Assembly: GCA_964019155.1 (NCBI GenBank)
Contig: OZ025239.1
Span: 111,835,585-111,899,584 of the forward strand
Direction of reading: 5' to 3'
Source: Osedax fenrisi
Lineage: Eukaryota > Annelida > Polychaeta > Sabellida > Siboglinidae
DNA length: 64,000 bases
The notes beneath the pieces were generated by a model. That model was not told the DNA's origin. It saw only the letters and a list, made by a program, of their open reading frames with translations, and searched no databases. Position numbers and translations under genes: made by a program. Positions 44,979 to 61,200 of this stretch are shown piece by piece; the first letter of the stretch is position 1; every line of letters begins with the position of its first letter.

Positions 44979-47318
44979 GATATTTACATTACCTATGGGA
45001 TATTTACATTACCGGTAGGGGATATTTACATTACCTATGAGATGTTTACATTACCTATGAGATATTTACATTACCTATGGGATGTTTACATTACCTATGG
45101 GATATTTACATTACCGGTAGGGGATGTTTACATTACCTATGGGATATTTACATTACCTATGATATATTTACATTACCTATGGGATATTTACATTACCTAT
45201 GAGATATTTACATTACCTATGGGATATTTACATTACCGGTAGGGGATGTTTACATTACCTATGGGATGTTTACATTACCTATGGGATGTTTACATTACCG
45301 GTAGGGGATATTTACATTACCTATGAGATATTTACATTACCTATGATATATTTACATTACCTATGGGATGTTTACATTACCTATGGGATATTTACATTAC
45401 CGGTAGGGGATGTTTACATTACCTATGGGATATTTACATTACCTATGAGATATTTACATTACCTATGAGATATTTACATTACCTATGATATATTTACATT
45501 ACCTATGGGATATTTACATTACCTATGAGATATTTACATTACCTATGGGATATTTACATTACCGGTAGGGGATGTTTACATTACCTATGGGATGTTTACA
45601 TTACCTATGAGATATTTACATTACCTATGGGATATTTACATTACCTATGATATATTTACATTACCTATGGGATATTTACATTACCTATGAGATATTTACA
45701 TTACCTATGGGATATTTACATTACCGGTAGGGGATATTTACATTACCTATGGGATATTTACATTACCTATGGGATATTTACATTACCGGTAGGGGATATT
45801 TACATTACCTATGAGATGTTTACATTACCTATGGGATATTTACATTACCTATGAGATATTTACATTACCTATGGGATATTTACATTACCTATGGGATATT
45901 TACATTACCTATGAGATATTTACATTACCTATGGGATGTTTACATTACCTATGGGATATTTACATTACCGGTAGGGGATGTTTACATTACCTATGGGATA
46001 TGTACATTACCTATGGGATATTTACATTACCTATGGGATATTTACATTACCGGTAGGGGATGTTTACATTACCTATGGGATATTTACATTACCTATGGGA
46101 TATTTACATTACCGGTAGGGGATATTTACATTACCTATGGGATGTTTACATTACCTATGGGATATTTACATTACCGGTAGGGGATATTTACATTACCTAT
46201 GGGATGTTTACATTACCTATGAGATATTTACATTACCTATGGAATGTTTACATTACCGGTAGGGGATATTTACATTACCGGTAGGGGATATTTACATTAC
46301 CTATGGGATGTTTACATTACCTATGAGATATTTACATTACCTATGGAATGTTTACATTACCGGTAGGGGATATTTACATTACCTATGGGATATTTAAATT
46401 ACCTATGGGATGTTTACATTACCTATGGGATATTTACATTACCGGTAGGGGATATTTACATTACCTATGGGATATTTACATTACCTATGGGATATTTACA
46501 TTACCTATGGGATATTTACATTACCTATGGGATATTTACATTACCGGTAGGGGATATTTACATTACCTATGAGATATTTACATTACCTATGAGATATTTA
46601 CATTACCTATGAGATATTTACATTACCGGTAGGGGATATTTACATTACCTATGAGATATTTACATTACCTATGGGATATTTACATTACCTATGAGATATT
46701 TACATTACCTATGGGATATTTACATTACCTATGAGATATTTACATTACCTATGGGATATTTACATTACCTATGAGATGTTTACATTACCTATGAGATATT
46801 TACATTACCTATGAGATGTTTACATTACCTATGGGATATTTACATTACCGGTAGGGGATATTTACATTACCTATGGGATATTTACATTACCGGTAGGGGA
46901 TGTTTACATTACCTATGGGATATTTACATTACCTATGGGATATTTACATTACCTATGGGATATTTACATTACCGGTAGGGGATGTTTACATTACCTATGA
47001 GATATTTACATTACCTATGGGATGTTTACATTACCTATGGGATATTTACATTACCTATGAGATATTTACATTACCTATGGGATATTTACATTACCGGTAG
47101 GGGATATTTACATTACCTATGGGATGTTTACATTACCTATGGGATATTTACATTACCTATGGGATGTTTACATTACCTATGGGATATTTACATTACCTAT
47201 GAGATATTTACATTAACTATGGGATATTTACATTACCGGTAGGGGATATTTACATTACCGGTAGGGGATGTTTACATTACCTATGAGATATTTACATTAC
47301 CTATGAGATATTTACATT

Positions 47319-47330
47319 ACCTAGGGGATG
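47319..47330 (+). other. Hybrid monomer, third copy
   Basis: ACCTAGGGGATG occurs again at the position expected from the 6,144-bp offset. Confidence 0.85.
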
Positions 47331-48284
47331 TTTACATTACCTATGAGATATTTACATTACCGGTAGGGGATGTTTACATTACCTATGGGATATTTACATT
47401 ACCTATGAGATATTTACATTACCTATTGGATATTTACATTACCGGTAGGGGATGTTTACATTACCTATGGGATATTTACATTACCTATGAGATATTTACA
47501 TTACCTATGGGATATTTACATTACCTATGAGATATTTACATTACCTATGAGATATTTACATTACCTATGAGATGTTTACATTACCTATGGGATATTTACA
47601 TTACCTATGAGATATTTACATTACCTATGGGATGTTTACATTACCTATGGGATATTTACATTACCTATGAGATGTTTACATTACCTATGGGATATTTACA
47701 TTACCTATGAGATATTTACATTACCTATGGGATGTTTACATTACCTATGGGATATTTACATTACCTATGAGATGTTTACATTACCTATGGGATATTTACA
47801 TTACCTATGGGATATTTACATTACCTATGAGATGTTTACATTACCTATGAGATATTTACATTACCTATGGGATATTTACATTACCTATGGGATGTTTACA
47901 TTACCTATGAGATGTTTACATTACCTATGAGATATTTACATTACCTATGGGATATTTACATTACCTATGAGATATTTACATTACCTATGGGATATTTACA
48001 TTACCGGTAGGGGATATTTACATTACCTATGAGATGTTTACATTACCGGTAGGGGATATTTACATTACCTATGAGATATTTACATTACCTATGAGATATT
48101 TACATTACCTATGAGATATTTACATTACCTATGAGATATTTACATTACCTATGGGATATTTACATTACCGGTAGGGGATGTTTACATTACCTATGAGATA
48201 TTTACATTACCTATGGGATATTTACATTACCGGTAGGGGATATTTACATTACCTATGAGATATTTACATTACCGGTAGGGGATG

Positions 48285-51200
48285 TTTACATTACCTATGG
48301 GATATTTACATTACCTATGGGATATTTACATTACCTATGGGATGTTTACATTACCTATGGGATATTTACATTACCTATGAGATATTTACATTACCGGTAG
48401 GGGATGTTTACATTACCTATGAGATGTTTACATTACCTATGGGATATTTACATTACCTATGAGATATTTACATTACCTATGGGATGTTTACATTACCTAT
48501 GGGATATTTACATTACCTATGAGATGTTTACATTACCTATGGGATATTTACATTACCTATGAGATATTTACATTACCTATGGGATGTTTACATTACCTAT
48601 GGGATATTTACATTACCTATGAGATGTTTACATTACCTATGGGATATTTACATTACCTATGGGATATTTACATTACCTATGAGATGTTTACATTACCTAT
48701 GAGATATTTACATTACCTATGGGATATTTACATTACCTATGGGATGTTTACATTACCTATGAGATGTTTACATTACCTATGAGATATTTACATTACCTAT
48801 GAGATATTTACATTACCTATGGGATGTTTACATTACCTATGGGATATTTACATTACCGGTAGGGGATGTTTACATTACCTATGAGATATTTACATTACCT
48901 ATGGGATATTTACATTACCTATGAGATGTTTACATTACCTATGGGATATTTACATTACCTATGGGATGTTTACATTACCTATGAGATATTTACATTACCT
49001 ATGGGATATTTACATTACCGGTAGGGGATATTTACATTACCTATGAGATATTTACATTACCTATGGGATATTTACATTACCTATGAGATGTTTACATTAC
49101 CTATGGGATATTTACATTACCTATGGGATGTTTACATTACCTATGAGATATTTACATTACCTATGGGATGTTTACATTACCTATGGGATGTTTACATTAC
49201 CTATGGGATGTTTACATTACCTATGGGATATTTACATTACCTATGGGATATTTACATTACCTATGAGATGTTTACATTACCTATGAGATATTTACATTAC
49301 CTATGAGATATTTACATTACCTATGAGATATTTACATTACCTATGGGATATTTACATTACCGGTAGGGGATGTTTACATTACCTATGAGATATTTACATT
49401 ACCTATGGGATATTTACATTACCTATGAGATGTTTACATTACCTATGGGATATTTACATTACCTATGGGATGTTTACATTACCTATGAGATATTTACATT
49501 ACCTATGGGATGTTTACATTACCTATGGGATGTTTACATTACCTATGGGATGTTTACATTACCTATGGGATATTTACATTACCTATGGGATATTTACATT
49601 ACCTATGAGATGTTTACATTACCTATGAGATATTTACATTACCTATGGGATATTTACATTACCTATGGGATGTTTACATTACCTATGAGATGTTTACATT
49701 ACCTATGGGATATTTACATTACCGGTAGGGGATGTTTACATTACCTATGAGATATTTACATTACCTATGAGATATTTACATTACCTATGAGATATTTACA
49801 TTACCTATGAGATATTTACATTACCTATGAGATATTTACATTACCTATGAGATATTTACATTACCGGTAGGGGATGTTTACATTACCTATGAGATATTTA
49901 CATTACCTATGGGAAATTTACATTACCTATGAGATATTTACATTACCTATGGGATATTTACATTACCGGTAGGGGATATTTACATTACCTATGAGATGTT
50001 TACATTACCGGTAGGGGATATTTACATTACCTATGAGATATTTACATTACCTATGAGATATTTACATTACCTATGAGATATTTACATTACCTATAAGATA
50101 TTTACATTACCTATGGGATATTTACATTACCGGTAGGGGATGTTTACATTACCTATGAGATATTTACATTACCTATGGGATATTTACATTACCGGTAGGG
50201 GATATTTACATTACCTATGAGATATTTACATTACCGGTAGGGGATGTTTACATTACCTATGGGATATTTACATTACCTATGGGATATTTACATTACCTAT
50301 GGGATGTTTACATTACCTATGGGATATTTACATTACCTATGAGATATTTACATTACCGGTAGGGGATGTTTACATTACCTATGAGATGTTTACATTACCT
50401 ATGGGATATTTACATTACCTATGAGATATGTACATTACCTATGGGATGTTTACATTACCTATGGGATATTTACATTACCTATGAGATGTTTACATTACCT
50501 ATGGGATATTTACATTACCTATGAGATATTTACATTACCTATGGGATGTTTACATTACCGGTAGGGGATGTTTACATTACCTATGAGATATTTACATTAC
50601 CTATGGGATATTTACATTACCTATGAGATGTTTACATTACCTATGGGATATTTACATTACCTATGGGATGTTTACATTACCTATGAGATATTTACATTAC
50701 CTATGGGATATTTACATTACCGGTAGGGGATATTTACATTACCTATGAGATATTTACATTACCTATGGGATATTTACATTACCTATGAGATGTTTACATT
50801 ACCTATGGGATATTTACATTACCTATGGGATGATTACATTACCTATGAGATATTTACATTACCTATGGGATGTTTACATTACCTATGGGATGTTTACATT
50901 ACCTATGGGATGTTTACATTACCTATGGGATATTTACATTACCTATGGGATATTTACATTACCTATGAGATGTTTACATTACCTATGAGATATTTACATT
51001 ACCTATGAGATATTTACATTACCTATGAGATATTTACATTACCTATGGGATATTTACATTACCGGTAGGGGATGTTTACATTACCTATGAGATATTTACA
51101 TTACCTATGGGATATTTACATTACCTATGAGATGTTTACATTACCTATGGGATATTTACATTACCTATGGGATGTTTACATTACCTATGAGATATTTACA

Positions 51201-52172
51201 TTACCTATGGGATGTTTACATTACCTATGGGATGTTTACATTACCTATGGGATGTTTACATTACCTATGGGATATTTACATTACCTATGGGATATTTACA
51301 TTACCTATGAGATATTTACATTACCGGTAGGGGATGTTTACATTACCTATGAGATGTTTACATTACCTATGGGATATTTACATTACCTATGAGATATTTA
51401 CATTACCTATGGGATGTTTACATTACCTATGGGATATTTACATTACCTATGAGATGTTTACATTACCTATGGGATATTTACATTACCTATGAGATATTTA
51501 CATTACCTATGGGATGTTTACATTACCTATGGGATATTTACATTACCTATGAGATATTTACATTACCGGTAGGGGATGTTTACATTACCTATGAGATGTT
51601 TACATTACCTATGGGATATTTACATTACCTATGAGATATGTACATTACCTATGGGATGTTTACATTACCTATGGGATATTTACATTACCTATGAGATGTT
51701 TACATTACCTATGGGATATTTACATTACCTATGAGATATTTACATTACCTATGGGATGTTTACATTACCTATGGGATATTTACATTACCTATGAGATGTT
51801 TACATTACCTATGGGATATTTACATTACCTATGGGATATTTACATTACCTATGAGATGTTTACATTACCTATGAGATATTTACATTACCTATGGGATATT
51901 TACATTACCTATGGGATGTTTACATTACCTATGAGATGTTTACATTACCTATGAGATATTTACATTACCTATGAGATATTTACATTACCTATGGGATGTT
52001 TACATTACCTATGGGATATTTACATTACCGGTAGGGGATGTTTACATTACCTATGAGATATTTACATTACCTATGGGATATTTACATTACCTATGAGATG
52101 TTTACATTACCTATGGGATATTTACATTACCTATGAGATGTTTACATTACCTATGGGATATTTACATTACCT
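48285..52172 (+). repeat. Beta domain, right side, first part
   Basis: The segment matches 5,367-9,514. The offset is 42,918 to about 50,550 and 42,658 afterwards, because 260 bp (13 monomers) found at about 7,641-7,900 is missing here. Landmarks are at 48,459, 50,421, 51,389 and 51,631. Private changes include CTATAAGATA near 50,091. Confidence 0.82.
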
Positions 52173-54134
52173 ATGAGATATTTACATTACCTATGGGATG
52201 TTTACATTACCTATGGGATATTTACATTACCTATGAGATGTTTACATTACCTATGGGATATTTACATTACCTATGAGATATTTACATTACCTATGGGATG
52301 TTTACATTACCTATGGGATATTTACATTACCTATGAGATGTTTACATTACCTATGGGATATTTACATTACCTATGGGATATTTACATTACCTATGAGATG
52401 TTTACATTACCTATGAGATATTTACATTACCTATGGGATATTTACATTACCTATGGGATGTTTACATTACCTATGAGATGTTTACATTACCTATGAGATA
52501 TTTACATTACCTATGAGATATTTACATTACCTATGGGATGTTTACATTACCTATGGGATATTTACATTACCGGTAGGGGATGTTTACATTACCTATGAGA
52601 TATTTACATTACCTATGGGATATTTACATTACCTATGAGATGTTTACATTACCTATGGGATATTTACATTACCTATGGGATGTTTACATTACCTATGAGA
52701 TATTTACATTACCTATGGGATATTTACATTACCGGTAGGGGATATTTACATTACCTATGAGATATTTACATTACCTATGGGATATTTACATTACCTATGA
52801 GATGTTTACATTACCTATGGGATATTTACATTACCTATGGGATGTTTACATTACCTATGAGATATTTACATTACCTATGGGATGTTTACATTACCTATGG
52901 GATGTTTACATTACCTATGGGATGTTTACATTACCTATGGGATATTTACATTACCTATGGGATATTTACATTACCTATGAGATGTTTACATTACCTATGA
53001 GATATTTACATTACCTATGAGATATTTACATTACCTATGAGATATTTACATTACCTATGGGATATTTACATTACCGGTAGGGGATGTTTACATTACCTAT
53101 GAGATATTTACATTACCTATGGGATATTTACATTACCTATGAGATGTTTACATTACCTATGGGATATTTACATTACCTATGGGATGTTTACATTACCTAT
53201 GAGATATTTACATTACCTATGGGATGTTTACATTACCTATGGGATGTTTACATTACCTATGGGATGTTTACATTACCTATGGGATATTTACATTACCTAT
53301 GGGATATTTACATTACCTATGAGATGTTTACATTACCTATGAGATATTTACATTACCTATGGGATATTTACATTACCTATGGGATGTTTACATTACCTAT
53401 GAGATGTTTACATTACCTATGGGATATTTACATTACCGGTAGGGGATGTTTACATTACCTATGAGATATTTAGATTACCTATGAGATATTTACATTACCT
53501 ATGAGATATTTACATTACCTATGAGATATTTACATTACCTATGAGATATTTACATTACCTATGAGATATTTACATTACCGGTAGGGGATGTTTACATTAC
53601 CTATGAGATATTTACATTACCTATGGGAAATTTACATTACCTATGAGATATTTACATTACCTATGGGATATTTACATTACCGGTAGGGGATATTTACATT
53701 ACCTATGAGATGTTTACATTACCGGTAGGGGATATTTACATTACCTATGAGATATTTACATTACCTATGAGATATTTACATTACCTATGAGATATTTACA
53801 TTACCTATGAGATATTTACATTACCTATGGGATATTTACATTACCGGTAGGGGATGTTTACATTACCTATGAGATATTTACATTACCTATGGGATATTTA
53901 CATTACCGGTAGGGGATATTTACATTACCTATGAGATATTTACATTACCGGTAGGGGATGTTTACATTACCTATGGGATATTTACATTACCTATGGGATA
54001 TTTACATTACCTATGGGATGTTTACATTACCTATGGGATATTTACATTACCTATGAGATATTTACATTACCGGTAGGGGATGTTTACATTACCTATGAGA
54101 TGTTTACATTACCTATGGGATATTTACATTACCT
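52173..54134 (+). repeat. Beta higher-order repeat, full 1,962-bp unit
   Basis: This full-length beta unit matches 5,541-7,502 at an offset of 46,632 and shares its GGGAAATTT marker (53,629). It has a private TTTAGATTA change near 53,473. It is followed by a tandem copy at 54,135. Confidence 0.82.
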
Positions 54135-57100
54135 ATGAGATATGTACATTACCTATGGGATGTTTACATTACCTATGGGATATTTACATTACCTATGAGA
54201 TGTTTACATTACCTATGGGATATTTACATTACCTATGAGATATTTACATTACCTATGGGATGTTTACATTACCTATGGGATATTTACATTACCTATGAGA
54301 TGTTTACATTACCTATGGGATATTTACATTACCTATGGGATATTTACATTACCTATGAGATGTTTACATTACCTATGAGATATTTACATTACCTATGGGA
54401 TATTTACATTACCTATGGGATGTTTACATTACCTATGAGATGTTTACATTACCTATGAGATATTTACATTACCTATGAGATATTTACATTACCTATGGGA
54501 TGTTTACATTACCTATGGGATATTTACATTACCGGTAGGGGATGTTTACATTACCTATGAGATATTTACATTACCTATGGGATATTTACATTACCTATGA
54601 GATGTTTACATTACCTATGGGATATTTACATTACCTATGGGATGTTTACATTACCTATGAGATATTTACATTACCTATGGGATATTTACATTACCGGTAG
54701 GGGATATTTACATTACCTATGAGATATTTACATTACCTATGGGATATTTACATTACCTATGAGATGTTTACATTACCTATGGGATATTTACATTACCTAT
54801 GGGATGATTACATTACCTATGAGATATTTACATTACCTATGGGATGTTTACATTACCTATGGGATGTTTACATTACCTATGGGATGTTTACATTACCTAT
54901 GGGATATTTACATTACCTATGGGATATTTACATTACCTATGAGATGTTTACATTACCTATGAGATATTTACATTACCTATGAGATATTTACATTACCTAT
55001 GAGATATTTACATTACCTATGGGATATTTACATTACCGGTAGGGGATGTTTACATTACCTATGAGATATTTACATTACCTATGGGATATTTACATTACCT
55101 ATGAGATGTTTACATTACCTATGGGATATTTACATTACCTATGGGATGTTTACATTACCTATGAGATATTTACATTACCTATGGGATGTTTACATTACCT
55201 ATGGGATGTTTACATTACCTATGGGATGTTTACATTACCTATGGGATATTTACATTACCTATGGGATATTTACATTACCTATGAGATGTTTACATTACCT
55301 ATGAGATATTTACATTACCTATGGGATATTTACATTACCTATGGGATGTTTACATTACCTATGAGATGTTTACATTACCTATGGGATATTTACATTACCG
55401 GTAGGGGATGTTTACATTACCTATGAGATATTTACATTACCTATGAGATATTTACATTACCTATGAGATATTTACATTACCTATGAGATATTTACATTAC
55501 CGGTAGGGGATGTTTACATTACCTATGAGATATTTACATTACCTATGGGATATTTACATTACCTATGAGATGTTTACATTACCGGTAGGGGATGTTTACA
55601 TTACCTATGAGATATTTACATTACCTATGAGATATTTACATTACCTATGAGATATTTACATTACCTATGAGATATTTACATTACCTATGGGATATTTACA
55701 TTACCGGTAGGGGATATTTACATTACCTATGAGATATTTACATTACCGGTAGGGGATATTTACATTACCTATGAGATGTTTACATAACCTATGGGATATT
55801 TACATTACCTATGGGATGTTTACATTACCTATGAGATATTTACATTACCTATGGGATGTTTACATTACCTATGGGATGTTTACATTACCTATGGGATGTT
55901 TACATTACCTATGGGATATTTACATTACCTATGGGATATTTACATTGCCGGTAGGGGATATTTACATTACCGGTAGGGGATATTTACATTACCTATGGGA
56001 TGTTTACATTACCTATGGGATATTTACATTACCTATGAGATGTTTACATTACCTATGGGATATTTACATTACCTATGATATATTTACATTACCTATGGGA
56101 TGTTTACATTACCTATGGGATATTTACATTACCTATGAGATGTTTACATTACCTATGGGATATTTACATTACCTATGGGATATTTACATTACCTATGAGA
56201 TGTTTACATTACCTATGAGATATTTACATTACCTATGGGATATTTACATTACCTATGGGATGTTTACATTACCTATGAGATGTTTACATTACCTATGAGA
56301 TATTTACATTACCTATGAGATATTTACATTACCTATGGGATGTTTACATTACCTATGGGATATTTACATTACCGGTAGGGGATGTTTACATTACCTATGA
56401 GATATTTACATTACCTATGGGATATTTACATTACCTATGAGATGTTTACATTACCTATGGGATATTTACATTACCTATGGGATGTTTACATTACCTATGA
56501 GATATTTACATTACCTATGGGATATTTACATTACCGGTAGGGGATATTTACATTACCTATGAGATATTTACATTACCTATGGGATATTTACATTACCTAT
56601 GAGATGTTTACATTACCTATGGGATATTTACATTACCTATGGGATGTTTACATTACCTATGAGATATTTACATTACCTATGGGATGTTTACATTACCTAT
56701 GGGATGTTTACATTACCTATGGGATGTTTACATTACCTATGGGATATTTACATTACCTATGGGATATTTACATTACCTATGAGATGTTTACATTACCTAT
56801 GAGATATTTACATTACCTATGAGATATTTACATTACCTATGAGATATTTACATTACCTATGGGATATTTACATTACCGGTAGGGGATGTTTACATTACCT
56901 ATGAGATATTTACATTACCTATGGGATATTTACATTACCTATGAGATGTTTACATTACCTATGGGATATTTACATTACCTATGGGATGTTTACATTACCT
57001 ATGAGATATTTACATTACCTATGGGATGTTTACATTACCTATGGGATGTTTACATTACCTATGGGATGTTTACATTACCTATGGGATATTTACATTACCT

Positions 57101-58200
57101 ATGGGATATTTACATTACCTATGAGATGTTTACATTACCTATGAGATATTTACATTACCTATGGGATATTTACATTACCTATGGGATGTTTACATTACCT
57201 ATGAGATGTTTACATAACCTATGGGATATTTACATTACCGGTAGGGGATGTTTACATTACCTATGAGATATTTACATTACCTATGAGATATTTACATTAC
57301 CTATGAGATATTTACATTACCTATGAGATATTTACATTACCGGTAGGGGATGTTTACATTACCTATGAGATATTTACATTACCTATGGGATATTTACATT
57401 ACCTATGAGATGTTTACATTACCGGTAGGGGATGTTTACATTACCTATGAGATATTTACATTACCTATGAGATATTTACATTACCTATGAGATATTTACA
57501 TTACCTATGAGATATTTACATTACCTATGGGATATTTACATTACCGGTAGGGGATATTTACATTACCTATGAGATGTTTACATTACCTATGAGATATTTA
57601 CATTACCTATGGGATATTTACATTACCTATGGGATGTTTACATTACCTATGAGATGTTTACATTACCTATGAGATATTTACATTACCTATGGGATATTTA
57701 CATTACCTATGAGATATTTACATTACCTATGGGATATTTACATTACCGGTAGGGGATATTTACATTACCTATGAGATGTTTACATTACCGGTAGGGGATA
57801 TTTACATTACCTATGAGATATTTACATTACCTATGAGATATTTACATTACCTATGAGATATTTACATTACCTATGAGATATTTACATTACCTATGGGATA
57901 TTTACATTACCGGTAGGGGATGTTTACATTACCTATGAGATATTTACATTACCTATGGGATATTTACATTACCGGTAGGGGATATTTACATTACCTATGA
58001 GATATTTACATTACCGGTAGGGGATGTTTACATTACCTATGGGATATTTACATTACCTATGGGATATTTACATTACCTATGGGATGTTTACATTACCTAT
58101 GGGATATTTACATTACCTATGAGATATTTACATTACCGGTAGGGGATGTTTACATTACCTATGAGATGTTTACATTACCTATGGGATATTTACATTACCT
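54135..58200 (+). repeat. Two modified beta repeats (1,840 and 2,226 bp)
   Basis: Beta units run from landmark 54,135 to 55,975 and from there to 58,200. The lengths differ from 1,962 by whole monomers. The first shares GATGATTAC (54,803) with 8,171 and 50,829. In the second, the landmark monomer is replaced by a 22-bp monomer, and a private TTGCCGGTAG change lies near 55,947, directly beside another 22-bp monomer. CATAACC appears at 55,786 and 57,216. Confidence 0.78.
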
Positions 58201-61200
58201 ATGAGATATGTACATTACCTATGGGATGTTTACATTACCTATGGGATATTTACATTACCTATGAGATGTTTACATTACCTATGGGATATTTACATTACCT
58301 ATGAGATATTTACATTACCTATGGGATGTTTACATTACCTATGGGATATTTACATTACCTATGAGATGTTTACATTACCTATGGGATATTTACATTACCT
58401 ATGGGATATTTACATTACCTATGAGATGTTTACATTACCTATGAGATATTTACATTACCTATGGGATATTTACATTACCTATGGGATGTTTACATTACCT
58501 ATGAGATGTTTACATTACCTATGAGATATTTACATTACCTATGAGATATTTACATTACCTATGGGATGTTTACATTACCTATGGGATATTTACATTACCG
58601 GTAGGGGATGTTTACATTACCTATGAGATATTTACATTACCTATGGGATATTTACATTACCTATGAGATGTTTACATTACCTATGGGATATTTACATTAC
58701 CTATGGGATGTTTACATTACCTATGAGATATTTACATTACCTATGGGATATTTACATTACCGGTAGGGGATATTTACATTACCTATGAGATATTTACATT
58801 ACCTATGGGATATTTACATTACCTATGAGATGTTTACATTACCTATGGGATATTTACATTACCTATGGGATGTTTACATTACCTATGAGATATTTACATT
58901 ACCTATGGGATGTTTACATTACCTATGGGATGTTTACATTACCTATGGGATGTTTACATTACCTATGGGATATTTACATTACCTATGGGATATTTACATT
59001 ACCTATGAGATGTTTACATTACCTATGAGATATTTACATTACCTATGAGATATGTACATTACCTATGAGATATTTACATTACCTATGGGATATTTACATT
59101 ACCGGTAGGGGATGTTTACATTACCTATGAGATATTTACATTACCTATGGGATATTTACATTACCTATGAGATGTTTACATTACCTATGGGATATTTACA
59201 TTACCTATGGGATGTTTACATTACCTATGAGATATTTACATTACCTATGGGATGTTTACATTACCTATGGGATGTTTACATTACCTATGGGATGTTTACA
59301 TTACCTATGGGATATTTACATTACCTATGGGATATTTACATTACCTATGAGATGTTTACATTACCTATGAGATATTTACATTACCTATGGGATATTTACA
59401 TTACCTATGGGATGTTTACATTACCTATGAGATGTTTACATTACCTATGGGATATTTACATTACCGGTAGGGGATGTTTACATTACCTATGAGATATTTA
59501 CATTACCTATGAGATATTTACATTACCTATGAGATATTTACATTACCTATGAGATATTTACATTACCGGTAGGGGATGTTTACATTACCTATGAGATATT
59601 TACATTACCTATGGGATATTTACATTACCTATGAGATGTTTACATTACCGGTAGGGGATGTTTACATTACCTATGAGATATTTACATTACCTATGAGATA
59701 TTTACATTACCTATGAGATATTTACATTACCTATGAGATATTTACATTACCTATGGGATATTTACATTACCGGTAGGGGATATTTACATTACCTATGAGA
59801 TATTTACATTACCGGTAGGGGATGTTTACATTACCTATGAGATGTTTACATTACCTATGGGATATTTACATTACCTATGAGATATGTACATTACCTATGG
59901 GATGTTTACATTACCTATGGGATATTTACATTACCTATGAGATGTTTACATTACCTATGGGATATTTACATTACCTATGAGATATTTACATTACCTATGG
60001 GATGTTTACATTACCTATGGGATATTTACATTACCTATGAGATGTTTACATTACCTATGGGATATTTACATTACCTATGGGATATTTACATTACCTATGA
60101 GATGTTTACATTACCTATGAGATATTTACATTACCTATGGGATATTTACATTACCTATGGGATGTTTACATTACCTATGAGATGTTTACATTACCTATGA
60201 GATATTTACATTACCTATGAGATATTTACATTACCTATGGGATGTTTACATTACCTATGGGATATTTACATTACCGGTAGGGGATGTTTACATTACCTAT
60301 GAGATATTTACATTACCTATGGGATATTTACATTACCTATGAGATGTTTACATTACCTATGGGATATTTACATTACCTATGGGATGTTTACATTACCTAT
60401 GAGATATTTACATTACCTATGGGATATTTACATTACCGGTAGGGGATATTTACATTACCTATGAGATATTTACATTACCTATGGGATATTTACATTACCT
60501 ATGAGATGTTTACATTACCTATGGGATATTTACATTACCTATGGGATATTTACATTACCTATGGGATATTTACATTACCTATGAGATATTTACATTACCG
60601 GTAGGGGATGTTTACATTACCTATGAGATGTTTACATTACCTATGGGATATTTACATTACCTATGAGATATTTACATTACCTATGGGATGTTTACATTAC
60701 CTATGGGATATTTAAATTACCTATGAGATGTTTACATTACCTATGGGATATTTACATTACCTATGAGATATTTACATTACCTATGGGATGTTTACATTAC
60801 CTATGGGATATTTACATTACCTATGAGATGTTTACATTACCTATGGGATATTTACATTACCTATGGGATATTTACATTACCTATGAGATGTTTACATTAC
60901 CTATGAGATATTTACATTACCTATGGGATATTTACATTACCTATGGGATGTTTACATTACCTATGAGATGTTTACATTACCTATGAGATATTTACATTAC
61001 CTATGAGATATTTACATTACCTATGGGATGTTTACATTACCTATGGGATATTTACATTACCGGTAGGGGATGTTTACATTACCTATGAGATATTTACATT
61101 ACCTATGGGATATTTACATTACCTATGAGATGTTTACATTACCTATGGGATATTTACATTACCTATGGGATGTTTACATTACCTATGAGATATTTACATT

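Larger units (their letters stand above)
42141..48284 (+). repeat. 6,144-bp tandem duplication, copy 2
   Basis: This is the second copy of 35,997-42,140. It runs on without a break into the beta domain, as the left copy at 1-5,396 does. It has a private C-to-A change at 43,121 beside a 22-bp monomer. Confidence 0.86.

Noticed and set aside
55771..56298. Long forward open reading frames, up to 175 codons, as repeat-protein genes
   Set aside because: The same peptide cycle appears in all three frames, each monomer supplies an ATG, and the open length depends only on where GAGAT and 22-bp monomers fall. There is no flanking gene structure and no sign of codon-level constraint.
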